The notes under the pieces were generated by a model. That model was not told where the DNA came from, did not search any database, and was given only the letters and a program-made list of their open reading frames with translations. From Streptomyces pseudovenezuelae (GTDB taxonomy: Bacteria > Actinomycetota > Actinomycetes > Streptomycetales > Streptomycetaceae), in assembly GCF_001513955.1 (NCBI RefSeq), contig NZ_KQ948150.1, positions 310,001 through 374,000 on the forward strand: 64,000 nt of DNA. The letters are read 5' to 3'. Shown one piece after another: positions 33,826-42,271 of this stretch; position 1 is the first letter of the stretch; the number at the start of each line of letters is the position of its first letter. The position numbers and the translations under genes were made by a program.

Positions 33826-35970
33826 CTAGCCGATGCGATCGCCCAGGGGGCGGGAGGCGGGAGCCACGGGGCGGGGCGCGTCGGCGGCCGGCAGCGGCAG
33901 GGCGCGCAGCGTGGCCTCCGCCTTGACCAGCATCTCGTCGTACTCGGCCAGCGGCTGCGAGTCGAGTACGATCGCGCCGCCCGCGCCCACGCTCAGCTGC
34001 TCGCGCCACCGTACGGCCGTACGGATGACGATGTTGAGATCCGCCGTGCCGGAGTAGCCGAGGAAGCCCAGGGCCCCCGAGTAGATGCCGCGGGCCTGGT
34101 CCTCCAGGGAATCGATGATCTCCATGGTGCGCAGCTTCGGCGCGCCGGTCATCGACCCTCCGGGGAAGCACGCCCTGACGCAGTCGACGGCGCTCGCCTC
34201 CGGGCGCAGGGTGCCCCGCACGGTGGACACCAGCTGGTGCACGGTCGTGTAGGACTCGGTCGCCATGAAGGCCGGCACACCCACGCTGCCGACCGTGCAG
34301 ATGCGGCCCAGGTCGTTGCGGAGCAGGTCGACGATCATCAGGTTCTCGGCGCGGGTCTTGGGGTCGTCCTGGAGGGAGGCGCGCAGGGCCTCGTCGACGG
34401 CGGGGTCCGGGCTGCGCCGGGTCGTTCCCTTGATCGGCTTGCTCTCGACCGACCGGTCCCGGTCGATGCGCAGGAAGCGCTCCGGTGAGGAGCAGAAGAC
34501 GGAGAGCTCCCCCAGCCGCAACAGGGCCGCGTACGGTGCCGGGTTGAGCCGTCGCAGCCTGCGGTAGTAGGCCAGGTCGTCGTCCGGCGCGGGCAGATGC
34601 AGGCTGTTGGTCAGGCAGATCTCGTAGCTCTCGCCGGCGTGCAGCTGCCGTTGGGAGGCGGCGATGTCGGCCAGGTACTGCTCACGGGGCCGGGCGAGCC
34701 AGCGGGTGACGTCGGTGTCGGCGGGAGCCGGCAGGGCACGCGCGGCCGGGGCGTCCGGAAGCGTGCCGAGCACGGCGCTCGTGCGGTCCAGCCACTGGCG
34801 GGTGTCGGCGGCGTCCTCGGGCTCGGCGAGCCCGACCAGGTAGGTGCGGTCCTCAAGGTGGTCGACGGCCAGGAAGCGGTGGGCCCGCAGCCACATGGCG
34901 TCCGGTGTCGGTGCGCGGTGGAGGTTGCTCGCGCCGGTGTCGGCCTTCAACTCGTAGCCGAAATAGCCGACATAGCCACCGGTGAGGTCGAACGGCAGGT
35001 CCTCGGTTCCGGTGACCCGGCGGTCGAGGCGGTCGGCCAGGACGTCGAATATGGAGCCGCTCTCCAAGTAGGGGATGCCGCCCGGGGGTTCCACGATCAC
35101 CGAGGGGTCGCCGACGCGATAGGTGAGCACCTCCCCGCCGGGTCCGTCGGCGTCGCCCAGGAAGGAGAACCGGGACAGGCCCGGTTCCACGTGGGCGCTG
35201 TCGAGCCAGAACGCCCGGCTGCTGGTGCCGTGCAGGGCGGTGAACGCGGCTTCCGCGTCCACGGCCCGCTCCAGGCGCCGCACATGGGCGTGCAGGGCGG
35301 GTGCCGACGGGTGGTTCGGGGGTGCTGCCGCAGGTCGGGGAGGGGCGGTGGTGCGCGGTGCCGGGGCGGGTGGGCCGGATCGTGCAGGTCGCGCCGACAG
35401 GGCCAACCTCCTGAAGTTGGCGACCAGTTCGGTGCCGTACTCGGTGCTGATCGACTCGGGGTGGAACTGGACGCCCCAGCGCGGCAGTTCGCGATGGCGC
35501 AGGCCCATGATCACGCCGTCCTCCGCCCGGGCTATCACCTCCAGCTGCGGCGGCAGCGGTTCCGCGACGCACAGGGAGTGGTAGCGGACGGCGGTGAAGT
35601 GGTCGGGGAGACCGGCGAAGACGTCCCGGCCGGTGTGCTCGACGGTGGTCAGGTGGCCGTGGCGGGGCTCCGGGGCGCCGATCACCTGTGCGCCGGCCAG
35701 CAGCCCGATGCCCTGGTGCCCCAGGCAGACACCGAGGACGGGCAGGTCGGTGCGGTGCAGCAGGGAGCGGGAGTGGCCGAAGTCGCGCTGCTCCGACGGA
35801 TGTCCGGGGCCCGGTGAGATGACCGCCGCGTCGAAGGAGTCGAGGTCCAGCCGGTCGAAGTCCGGGTCGTCGTTGGCCACGACGGTCGGCTCGCAGCCGT
35901 AGGTCTGCGCGAGGAGCTGGAAGAGGTTGTAGGTGTAGGAGTCGTAGTTGTCGATCAGCAGTGTGCGCAT
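33826..35970 (-). CDS. pabAB: Aminodeoxychorismate synthase, fused PabA-PabB
   Basis: A 714-residue fusion. The N-terminal glutamine amidotransferase (residues 1-195) begins LLIDNYDSYTYNLFQ and has the nucleophile in LGVCLGHQGIG and the histidine in VQFHPESI. After a proline/alanine-rich linker (about 200-225), the chorismate-binding domain (about 300-695) carries SKPIKGTTRRS and CFPGGSMTGAPK. It makes 4-amino-4-deoxychorismate from chorismate and glutamine. Fused forms are typical of PABA-derived antibiotics such as candicidin and chloramphenicol. GAAGGGG precedes the ATG. Confidence 0.94.
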   Translation of the reverse strand: MRTLLIDNYDSYTYNLFQLLAQTYGCEPTVVANDDPDFDRLDLDSFDAAVISPGPGHPSEQRDFGHSRSLLHRTDLPVLGVCLGHQGIGLLAGAQVIGAPEPRHGHLTTVEHTGRDVFAGLPDHFTAVRYHSLCVAEPLPPQLEVIARAEDGVIMGLRHRELPRWGVQFHPESISTEYGTELVANFRRLALSARPARSGPPAPAPRTTAPPRPAAAPPNHPSAPALHAHVRRLERAVDAEAAFTALHGTSSRAFWLDSAHVEPGLSRFSFLGDADGPGGEVLTYRVGDPSVIVEPPGGIPYLESGSIFDVLADRLDRRVTGTEDLPFDLTGGYVGYFGYELKADTGASNLHRAPTPDAMWLRAHRFLAVDHLEDRTYLVGLAEPEDAADTRQWLDRTSAVLGTLPDAPAARALPAPADTDVTRWLARPREQYLADIAASQRQLHAGESYEICLTNSLHLPAPDDDLAYYRRLRRLNPAPYAALLRLGELSVFCSSPERFLRIDRDRSVESKPIKGTTRRSPDPAVDEALRASLQDDPKTRAENLMIVDLLRNDLGRICTVGSVGVPAFMATESYTTVHQLVSTVRGTLRPEASAVDCVRACFPGGSMTGAPKLRTMEIIDSLEDQARGIYSGALGFLGYSGTADLNIVIRTAVRWREQLSVGAGGAIVLDSQPLAEYDEMLVKAEATLRALPLPAADAPRPVAPASRPLGDRIG

Positions 35971-36060
35971 GGCCCCTTCAGAGGGTCGGAACGGTCGCCG
36001 GTGGCGGCTGCGGGTACCGCCGACGGTCGGACTCGGGTCAGGGGAGGGACGGGTGGCTCG

Positions 36061-37089
36061 TCAGCCGACGGAGACCGTCGACCAGTCGAACGGCACGTCG
36101 TCGAGGACCTCCATCTCCTGGCACAGCCGGTGCAGTCCGCTGAAGTCCTGGAGCAGCCGCCGGCGTGCCGCCGACGCGGCCACGTCCTGCAGCATCCGGC
36201 GCCCGCCCGGTACGCCGGTGAGTTCCACGATCCGGTGCCAGGTCGTGTAGTCGTTGGCGGCGAACGCCTCCATGCCGTCGGCGAGCGCGGCGAGGAAGAC
36301 GCGCCGGTGCTCGGGGCCCAGCCGGGTGTACGCGGCCTTGGCGATCTCGGCGGCGATGGAGGAGTGGCAGTACTCGTCACGGTTGTGGAGGTCGGCGGTC
36401 ACGCGGTTGATCGGCTGGACCTCGGTGTCGTCGGCGACGAGGTCGAGATAGGCGTTGATGGAGATCTCGGCGACCGTGGTGTAGGCGAGTGTGTCCAGCT
36501 CGCGCAGGGCCGGTGTGGCCGCGGCGGCCAGGCGCTCCTGGTGGCGGCGGGCCTTGTGGCCGAGCGGCAGTTCGGCGTCCGGCATCGCCCAGCCGCGCCG
36601 ACGGCGGGTCACCGCGCTCGCGTTGAGATGCATCAGGGTGTGGTACTGCTCGTCGACCATCGCCTGGGTCACGGCGATGGTCATCGACTCGCCCAGACCG
36701 GTCTCGAAGGCGTCCGTGGCCATCAGCGCGAAACCGGGGTTGACCACCCGCTGTTCGATGTCCTGGATGTTCTTGTTGAACGCGATCCAGCCCCAGGCGC
36801 GCAGCCTCGCCTTCGTGTCCTCGTCCAGCGCGAGATAGGTGGGGTGGTCCCGGAAGGGCAGCAGGCTCTCGGGACAGTCGGGCCGGTCCGGCTCGAACAG
36901 GTCGTCCAGATCCGGCTCCCGCCGTTTGACCGCCGCCCGCCGGTACCAGTTGGCCGACAACCGGCTGATCACGGCGCTTTCGACGGGGTGGGCCGGGTCG
37001 TGGGCCGGTAATCCCGGTGGAGCGCCCCCCTGACCCCAGCTGTTGTCCGCCCCGCCCCCCGACCGATCCTCTGAAGAATCAATACTCAT
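36061..37089 (-). CDS. AurF/AzoC-family diiron arylamine N-oxygenase
   Basis: This 342-residue protein matches AurF at every metal ligand. E112, E147, H150, E208, H235, E239 and H242 correspond to AurF E101, E136, H139, E196, H223, E227 and H230 with a constant offset of 11-12. The motifs VDEQYH and HNRDEYCH are visible. AurF oxidises p-aminobenzoate to p-nitrobenzoate; relatives stop at nitroso and give azoxy products. Here the substrate should be PABA or an aminophenyl polyene. The first 40 residues are disordered. The gene is the first of a three-gene leftward operon and looks leaderless. Confidence 0.93.
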   Translation of the reverse strand: MSIDSSEDRSGGGADNSWGQGGAPPGLPAHDPAHPVESAVISRLSANWYRRAAVKRREPDLDDLFEPDRPDCPESLLPFRDHPTYLALDEDTKARLRAWGWIAFNKNIQDIEQRVVNPGFALMATDAFETGLGESMTIAVTQAMVDEQYHTLMHLNASAVTRRRRGWAMPDAELPLGHKARRHQERLAAAATPALRELDTLAYTTVAEISINAYLDLVADDTEVQPINRVTADLHNRDEYCHSSIAAEIAKAAYTRLGPEHRRVFLAALADGMEAFAANDYTTWHRIVELTGVPGGRRMLQDVAASAARRRLLQDFSGLHRLCQEMEVLDDVPFDWSTVSVG

Positions 37090-37095
37090 ACATAC

Positions 37096-37113
37096 ATTGT
37101 ACGGGTCTATACT
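37096..37113. promoter_or_regulatory. Overlapping divergent -10 boxes
   Basis: On the minus strand TACAAT (37101 down to 37096) ends six bases before the N-oxygenase ATG, the geometry of a leaderless mRNA. On the plus strand TATACT lies at 37108-37113, which would start the right-arm transcript near 37120. The two boxes are only six bases apart, so the polymerases should compete. No good -35 is visible on either side, which suggests activator dependence. Confidence 0.55.
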
Positions 37114-37161
37114 TTGCGGGGAAGCCCCTTCGGGCCCGAAGAGCCGATCTGGGAGAACTCG

Positions 37162-37200
37162 ATGACCGACCGCCCAACGGATGGCCCGGCATGTGGCTGA
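37162..37200 (+). CDS. Possible 12-codon leader ORF overlapping the ligase start
   Basis: ATG 37162 lies six bases after GGGAG and opens a 12-residue frame, MTDRPTDGPACG, ending at TGA 37198-37200. The ligase ATG at 37191 is inside this frame in another register and has no strong ribosome site of its own. The arrangement would couple ligase translation to the leader. It may also just mark an older start lost by a frameshift. Confidence 0.35.
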   Translation: MTDRPTDGPACG

Positions 37201-38696
37201 CGCAGATCCTGGACCGCAACCGCCGATGGCGCGGTGAGGAAACGGCTCTGGTGGACGGCCGGGGCACCGTCACCTGGGCCGAACTCGACGAGCGCGTGCA
37301 CGCCCGCGCCGGTGCGCTGCTCGCGCTCGGCCTGGGACCGGGCGACCGGGTGCTGCTTCTGGCACCGGAGCGCGTCGAGGTGTTCGAGGCCTACTTCGCC
37401 CTGGCCCGGATCGGTGCCGTGGCCGTCCCCCTGGACCCGCTGGGCCCCACGGAGGAGGCGGCCGCGGTCGCCCGGCACACCAACGCGTCGGCAGTGGTCG
37501 CCGACCTGTCGGCCGCCAGCTGGGCCCACGACCTCGGCGTCCCCCTCGTCCTGGACCTCGTCGGCCCCTGGGGTGGCACCCCGGAACTACCGCCCTACCA
37601 AGGGACTTGGCCGCTGGTGCGGCCCGACGACCCGCTCGCCGTCATGCACACGTCCGCGACCACGGGCCGGGCCCGCGGAGTGGTCTGGGACCACCGGAGC
37701 CTGATGCAGGTCTGTCTCGCCTGGTCGGCGGCGGCCGGACCCGCCGAGGGAGCGACCCTCGTCAACTGCGCGCCGCTGTTCCACAGCAGCGTCGCCATGT
37801 CCTTCGCCTACATGGCGGCCGGCGCCCGGATCGTCCTGCCGCGCGCCGCCGCTCCGCAGCGCACGCTGGAGGCCATCGCCCGCCACCGGGCCACCCACCT
37901 GTGGCTCGATCCGGAATCCCTCCGGCACCTGGCCGACGCGGCACGCGCCGGGGACCACGACACCGGCAGCCTCCGCGAGATCGTCTACGGCGGGGCTCCC
38001 CTTCCCTGGGAGGTCTACCGCGCCGCCGCCCGCGTCTTCGGCTGCGCGTTCCGCCAGGCGTACGGGGCGGCCGAGGCCGGCGGTCACTTCGCCATGCTCG
38101 CCCCGCACGAGCACCCGTCAGCGGATACGGCCCCCGAAGTGCCGCCCGTCCTCGGTGCCGGCCGGCCGTTGCCGGGCGTCGACGTGCGCGTCCGGCGCCC
38201 CGACGGCTCGGAGGCGGCCGCCGGGGAGAACGGCGAGATCTGCGTGCGCAGCGACAGCCTGATGCGGGGCTACTGGGGTGAGCCCCGGGCCACCGCCGAG
38301 GCGATGCGGGACGGCTGGCTGCACACCGGCGACCTGGGCCGGACGGACGAGACCGGCCACCTCACCCTGGTCGGCCGGCAGATCGACGTGATCACGAGCA
38401 GCGGGCGCGACATCCACCCCGCGGAGATCGAGCGGGTGCTCCTCTCGCACGACGCGGTGGCCGACACGGCGGTGGTGGGCCGGCGCGACTCCGCCCACGG
38501 CGAGGTGCCGATCGCCTACGTGGTTCCCGTCACGGCCGCGGCCCGCCCCACCCCCGACGAACTCTCCCGGTTGCTCAGCGCCGAACTGGCGAGCCACCAA
38601 CCCGCCCCCCTGATCACGTTCTTGGACAGCCTGCCGCGCAACCGCTCGGGCAAGGTCCTCAAGACGATCCTGCGCACCATGGCGGAGGAGCACTGA
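37191..38696 (+). CDS. AMP-dependent acyl-CoA/acyl-ACP ligase
   Basis: A 501-residue full-length ANL enzyme. The phosphate loop reads HTSATTGRARGVVWDH, the A5 motif QAYGAAEAGG, then GWLHTGDLGR and the C-terminal lid with catalytic lysine in NRSGKVLK. It would adenylate an aryl acid, most simply p-aminobenzoate, and load it on CoA or the ACP as PKS starter. ATG 37191 is chosen because MWLTQILDRN fits the family; longer starts read into the divergent promoter. First gene of the rightward arm, with DAHP synthase next. Confidence 0.87.
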   Translation: MWLTQILDRNRRWRGEETALVDGRGTVTWAELDERVHARAGALLALGLGPGDRVLLLAPERVEVFEAYFALARIGAVAVPLDPLGPTEEAAAVARHTNASAVVADLSAASWAHDLGVPLVLDLVGPWGGTPELPPYQGTWPLVRPDDPLAVMHTSATTGRARGVVWDHRSLMQVCLAWSAAAGPAEGATLVNCAPLFHSSVAMSFAYMAAGARIVLPRAAAPQRTLEAIARHRATHLWLDPESLRHLADAARAGDHDTGSLREIVYGGAPLPWEVYRAAARVFGCAFRQAYGAAEAGGHFAMLAPHEHPSADTAPEVPPVLGAGRPLPGVDVRVRRPDGSEAAAGENGEICVRSDSLMRGYWGEPRATAEAMRDGWLHTGDLGRTDETGHLTLVGRQIDVITSSGRDIHPAEIERVLLSHDAVADTAVVGRRDSAHGEVPIAYVVPVTAAARPTPDELSRLLSAELASHQPAPLITFLDSLPRNRSGKVLKTILRTMAEEH

Positions 38697-38761
38697 CCCC
38701 GCGGCAGCCCGCGACCCGTAGGCGTACGACAGGGAACCCAGCGAGGGACACAGGTGATGAA

Positions 38762-40009
38762 GTGCAGGTGACGGGATCCTGGCCGCGCGACCGTGCCCCG
38801 TGGCATCCCGCGTCCTGGCGCCGCCGGCCGGCCGGTCAGCCGCCCGGCTGGCCGCAGGACGACCGACTGCGCCAGGCACGCGACCAACTCGCCGCGCGTC
38901 CGGGGCTGGTGACCGCCCGGGAGGTGGCGACCCTGCGGCGCCGACTGGCCGACGTGGCCTGGGGCAGAGGGCTGGTGATCCAGATGGGGGACTGCGCCGA
39001 GACGTTCGCGCCGGCGACCCCCACGGGCATCGGCCGCACCCTGGAACTGTTCCGGGACGTCACCCGGACCGTCGAGGAACGGCTCGTCCTGCCCGCGCTC
39101 GCCGTGGGCCGGATCGCCGGTCAGTTCGCCAAGCCCCGCTCGTCGCCGACCGAGGAGATCGACGGCCTCCCGCTGCCCGCCTTCCGCGGCTTCCTGGTCA
39201 ATGACATGCCACCGGACGCCATCGCCCGCCGTCCCGAACCGCGCCGGATGCTCTGGGGATACGAACACGCCGCGCGCACCCTGTTCCTGTTGCGCCGGGC
39301 AGCGGACGAGGGGCTGCCCCTGCGCGGGCACTGGGGTGACGGCCTGCCTGCGCTGTGGACCAGTCACGAGGCCCTTGTCCTGGACTACGAGGAGCCGCTG
39401 ACCCGCTGGGATGCCGAGGCGGACGCCTGGGTGCTGACCTCGACCCATCTGCCCTGGACGGGGGAGCGGACCCGTCACCCCGACGGCGCCCATGTGCGCT
39501 TCCTCGCCGGGCTGTCGAACCCGGTCGGCTGCAAGGTCGGCCCCGCGATGACCCCGGGGGAGATCGTGCGCCTCGCCGGCACGCTCGATCCCGGCCGGGA
39601 TCCCGGCCGGCTCGTCCTGATCTCCCGTATGGGTGCCGACCGGATCGAGGAACGCCTCCCGCAACTGGTCGAGGCAGTCCGCGCCGCCGGACACGCGCCG
39701 GTCTGGCTGTGCGATCCGATGCACGGCAACACCGTCCGGGCGGCGGGTGGCCACAAGACCCGGCGGATGGGTGCCGTGGTCGCCGAGACCGAGGCGTTCG
39801 TCCGGGCGGTGTGCCGCGCAGGCGGCCGGCCCGGCGGGCTGCACCTGGAGAGCACCGCCGAGGACGTCACCGAATGTGTCGGCGGCCGCTGCGGGATCTC
39901 CGAGAAGGATCTTCCGCGCGCCTATCTCACGGCCTGCGACCCCCGGCTGAATGCCGATCAGACGAAGGAGACCGTCGAGCGTTTCGTTGATCAGCTGAAG
40001 CGGATCTGA
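38762..40009 (+). CDS. Class II DAHP synthase
   Basis: A 415-residue class II (plant-type) 3-deoxy-D-arabino-heptulosonate 7-phosphate synthase, which catalyses the first step of the shikimate pathway. Metal and substrate motifs are VIQMGDCAETF (metal cysteine), NPVGCKVGPAM, ISRMGADRI, LCDPMHGNT and HLESTAEDVTEC. It lacks the N-terminal extension of housekeeping actinobacterial enzymes, so it may escape aromatic feedback inhibition. Clusters that use shikimate-derived precursors often carry such a copy to boost flux. The start is GTG 38762 or 38768. Confidence 0.93.
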   Translation: MQVTGSWPRDRAPWHPASWRRRPAGQPPGWPQDDRLRQARDQLAARPGLVTAREVATLRRRLADVAWGRGLVIQMGDCAETFAPATPTGIGRTLELFRDVTRTVEERLVLPALAVGRIAGQFAKPRSSPTEEIDGLPLPAFRGFLVNDMPPDAIARRPEPRRMLWGYEHAARTLFLLRRAADEGLPLRGHWGDGLPALWTSHEALVLDYEEPLTRWDAEADAWVLTSTHLPWTGERTRHPDGAHVRFLAGLSNPVGCKVGPAMTPGEIVRLAGTLDPGRDPGRLVLISRMGADRIEERLPQLVEAVRAAGHAPVWLCDPMHGNTVRAAGGHKTRRMGAVVAETEAFVRAVCRAGGRPGGLHLESTAEDVTECVGGRCGISEKDLPRAYLTACDPRLNADQTKETVERFVDQLKRI

Positions 40010-40225
40010 CTTCAGCCCGCGCACAGCGTGGTTCCCCCCTCCCGTCGAGTCCCCTACGCGCTCGTCACTTTATGTGCAAGAGCAGTTTCAGGCTGCACTA
40101 TTACGGTTCACACCGGACGAATCCATCGGTGTTGCCGGACTGATGCAGTACGCTTGTGCGGAGATCGAGGCCGTCAATTGCTCAGACCGGGACGGTTGTT
40201 GATCAAAACGGGGATGGGGGCGTGC

Positions 40226-40975
40226 ATGGCTGTACGGAAACCGGTCAGTCATGAATCCAATCAAAAGTCGATCGAACAACAGGGTGTACGTCATCTGGTG
40301 CGGCAGCCGGATGGCGGATCGGCCGACAGTGAATCGGCGGACACCCGCGGATTATTAGCCAGGGCCGGAGTGCGATCCGGCCAACGCATTCTGGATATCG
40401 GTGCGTTGCTGAGCCGGCGTGGTATGACGCACCAGGAATCGAAGGAGTTCCAGGTCGTCGGAGTGAGAGAGGGCATGGGCAGCGCTGGTCCGCAGCGGCC
40501 GCAACCGGTGCCCGCGGCCGCGGATCTCGACTTCACCGTGGGACATCTCGATGAGCTGGACCTGCCCGCCGCCTCCTTCGATGTCGTCGTGGCCCTCGAT
40601 TTCTGGCCCTCCACCCCGCTTCCGGTCGCCGTGCGTGACTGGCGGCGCGTCCTGGAACCCGAGACGGGCATCGCGATCGTCACCGGCACCGATCTGCCCG
40701 GTGGTCACCGGGCGTCACGCCAGTGGACAAGTGCGCTGACGGCGGCCGGCTTCACCATCGAGACGGTGGCGAAGGCCCCCGCCGACTCGGGCCACTACGC
40801 GGCCCTCGCCGGCATGGCCCGACTCGGCGGCGAGAGACTGCGTGCCGCCCTCGGTCCCGGAATGGCCGATTCGTATCTGGCCCACGTCCAGCGACTGCAC
40901 GGCACCACCCAGCAGGCGTCGGCCGAGTGCTTCGAGATAGTCGCCCATGCCAAGGCGGCCCGCTCGTCTCCTTAG
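40226..40975 (+). CDS. Degenerate SAM-dependent methyltransferase-like protein
   Basis: A 249-residue class I methyltransferase-like fold. Motif I, normally LDVGCGTG, reads RILDIGALLSRRG, so the glycine loop that holds SAM is lost. Later elements survive: DFTVGHLDELDLPAASFDVVVALDF and WRRVLEPETGIAIVTG. It may be a non-catalytic or regulatory relative. GGGGGCG precedes ATG 40226; an in-frame ATG 40214 is possible. The upstream 216 bases and the first 60 codons are less GC-rich than the neighbours. It follows DAHP synthase on the same strand. Confidence 0.68.
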   Translation: MAVRKPVSHESNQKSIEQQGVRHLVRQPDGGSADSESADTRGLLARAGVRSGQRILDIGALLSRRGMTHQESKEFQVVGVREGMGSAGPQRPQPVPAAADLDFTVGHLDELDLPAASFDVVVALDFWPSTPLPVAVRDWRRVLEPETGIAIVTGTDLPGGHRASRQWTSALTAAGFTIETVAKAPADSGHYAALAGMARLGGERLRAALGPGMADSYLAHVQRLHGTTQQASAECFEIVAHAKAARSSP

Positions 40976-41044
40976 CGTGGTTTCCAGGCGTACGGAACCG
41001 GTGCCACCACCCGTGGGCGTGTCGCGCCGAGCGGGTGGCGGCCA

Positions 41045-41068
41045 ATTGCGGTCCTGTGCAATGATTGC
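41045..41068. promoter_or_regulatory. Candidate MarR operator
   Basis: Three half-sites, ATTGC (41045-41049), GCAAT (41058-41062) and ATTGC (41064-41068), give a perfect dyad GCAAT-G-ATTGC and a wider ATTGC-N8-GCAAT dyad, about 85-105 bases before the MarR gene. The position suits autoregulation. Confidence 0.5.
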
Positions 41069-41151
41069 GCGTACCTTTACGAGTACATTAGCCAGTTGTA
41101 GTGTTGGTGCTTGCCGCGAGCTGCTCCTCCGGCGTCAGGAGGATAGTGGCC

Positions 41152-41604
41152 ATGAGCCAGAGCGCATCGGAACGACAGGCCAGCCAGACCGAGCAGGGCA
41201 CGTGGAACAAGCTCGTCGCCTTCCATACCCAGGTGTCCGAGTTGGTCGAAAAGACACTCCAGGACAGGTTCGGCCTGTCGCTGAGCGAGTACACGGCGCT
41301 GGAGGCGCTCGCCAGGGTTTCCGGCAGTGACCGACCGGGACTGCGGATGCAGGCACTGGCCGAGGCCGTCGGTATGAACCAGAGTTCCGTCAGCCGTCTG
41401 GTGACCCGTCTGGAGCGACAGGACCTCGTCGAGCGTATTCATTACGAGAAGGACCGGCGCGGGGTATTCACGGCCATCACCGCGTCGGGTCGCGAGACCC
41501 TCGACGCTGCCGTTCCCACCTATCTCCAGACCCTTGCGGCGGCCTTCGACCGGGCCAACGCCGATCCGGACCTGCGGGAACTGGTGCAGCGCATCGGCAG
41601 TTGA
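41152..41604 (+). CDS. MarR-family transcriptional regulator
   Basis: A 150-residue winged-helix protein with a dimerisation helix, recognition region MQALAEAVGMNQSSVSRLVTRLERQDLVERI (residues 63-93) and wing YEKDRRGVFTAIT. AGGAGG precedes ATG 41152. It sits at the right end of the biosynthetic cluster, between the methyltransferase-like and SnoaL-like genes, and is the only dedicated regulator inside it. It may respond to an aromatic precursor or product. Confidence 0.9.
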   Translation: MSQSASERQASQTEQGTWNKLVAFHTQVSELVEKTLQDRFGLSLSEYTALEALARVSGSDRPGLRMQALAEAVGMNQSSVSRLVTRLERQDLVERIHYEKDRRGVFTAITASGRETLDAAVPTYLQTLAAAFDRANADPDLRELVQRIGS

Positions 41605-41789
41605 TCTGCCTTTCGCACGTCAGTGGCGCGAAAACACGGGGCGCTCATTTTTGGCGAATTCCATGCCCCTGGAACCGTGATCCTCTGCGACCTCGACACG
41701 GCACCACTAGTATTTCCGAACGACGTGAATGGGTCGTCCGCACGGGCGTGCCCATTGCCACCTGCACATCTTCTACGGGAGTTGGTCGA

Positions 41790-42152
41790 ATGACCACGGC
41801 AGATGTCGTCGAGCGGTACTACGACGCATGGATCAATCATGACGGCGACATGACCAACGTGCCTCTCGCCGACGACTTCGTCTTCGTCGGCCCGGTCGGC
41901 AACTTCGATTCCGCCGACGGTTTCCGCGCGATGGCCGCACAATTCGGCCCGGCCGCCACCGATTTCACCGTACGCCACCAGTTCGTCGACGGGGACAAGG
42001 CCTGCGCCATCGTCTCCTGGAACCTTGCCGCCGTCTCCGGCACCACCACCGCCGCCGAACTCCTCGAAGTGCGCGACGGCGTACTGGTCAGGGCCGAGGT
42101 GATCTACGACGCGGAGGAACTCCGCAAGGCCGCGGCGTCGGGGCGCGTCTGA
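41790..42152 (+). CDS. SnoaL-like (NTF2-fold) protein
   Basis: A 120-residue alpha+beta cone-fold protein: VVERYYDAWINHDGDMTN, LADDFVFVGP, a TVRHQFVDGDKACAIVSWN strand pair and a final VIYDAEELRKAA. Family members act as cyclases, isomerases or ester-binding accessory proteins in polyketide pathways and elsewhere. Its place at the right end of the cluster suggests a tailoring or binding role. GGGAG precedes the ATG. A strong terminator follows. Confidence 0.82.
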   Translation: MTTADVVERYYDAWINHDGDMTNVPLADDFVFVGPVGNFDSADGFRAMAAQFGPAATDFTVRHQFVDGDKACAIVSWNLAAVSGTTTAAELLEVRDGVLVRAEVIYDAEELRKAAASGRV

Positions 42153-42179
42153 ATACCGACCCTTCACCCTGATCGGATC

Positions 42180-42219
42180 CGGCCAAGCTGCCGCGGGACA
42201 TCCTGCGGCAGCTTGGCCG
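42180..42219. terminator. Strong bidirectional terminator at the cluster's right edge
   Basis: A perfect 15-base stem (42180-42194 and 42205-42219, arm CGGCCAAGCTGCCGC) with a ten-base loop lies 28 bases after the SnoaL-like gene and 53 bases before the stop of the convergent FG-GAP gene. It marks a natural boundary of the cluster. Confidence 0.88.
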
Positions 42220-42271
42220 CTCTCCTGCCGGGGCGGGCGTGTCATGCCTGCGGGAAGGAGCGTGGTGCGGG

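Noticed and set aside
37017..37190. N-terminal extension of the acyl ligase
   Set aside because: It would translate the divergent promoter region and the start of the N-oxygenase gene; ligase homology begins at MWLTQ.
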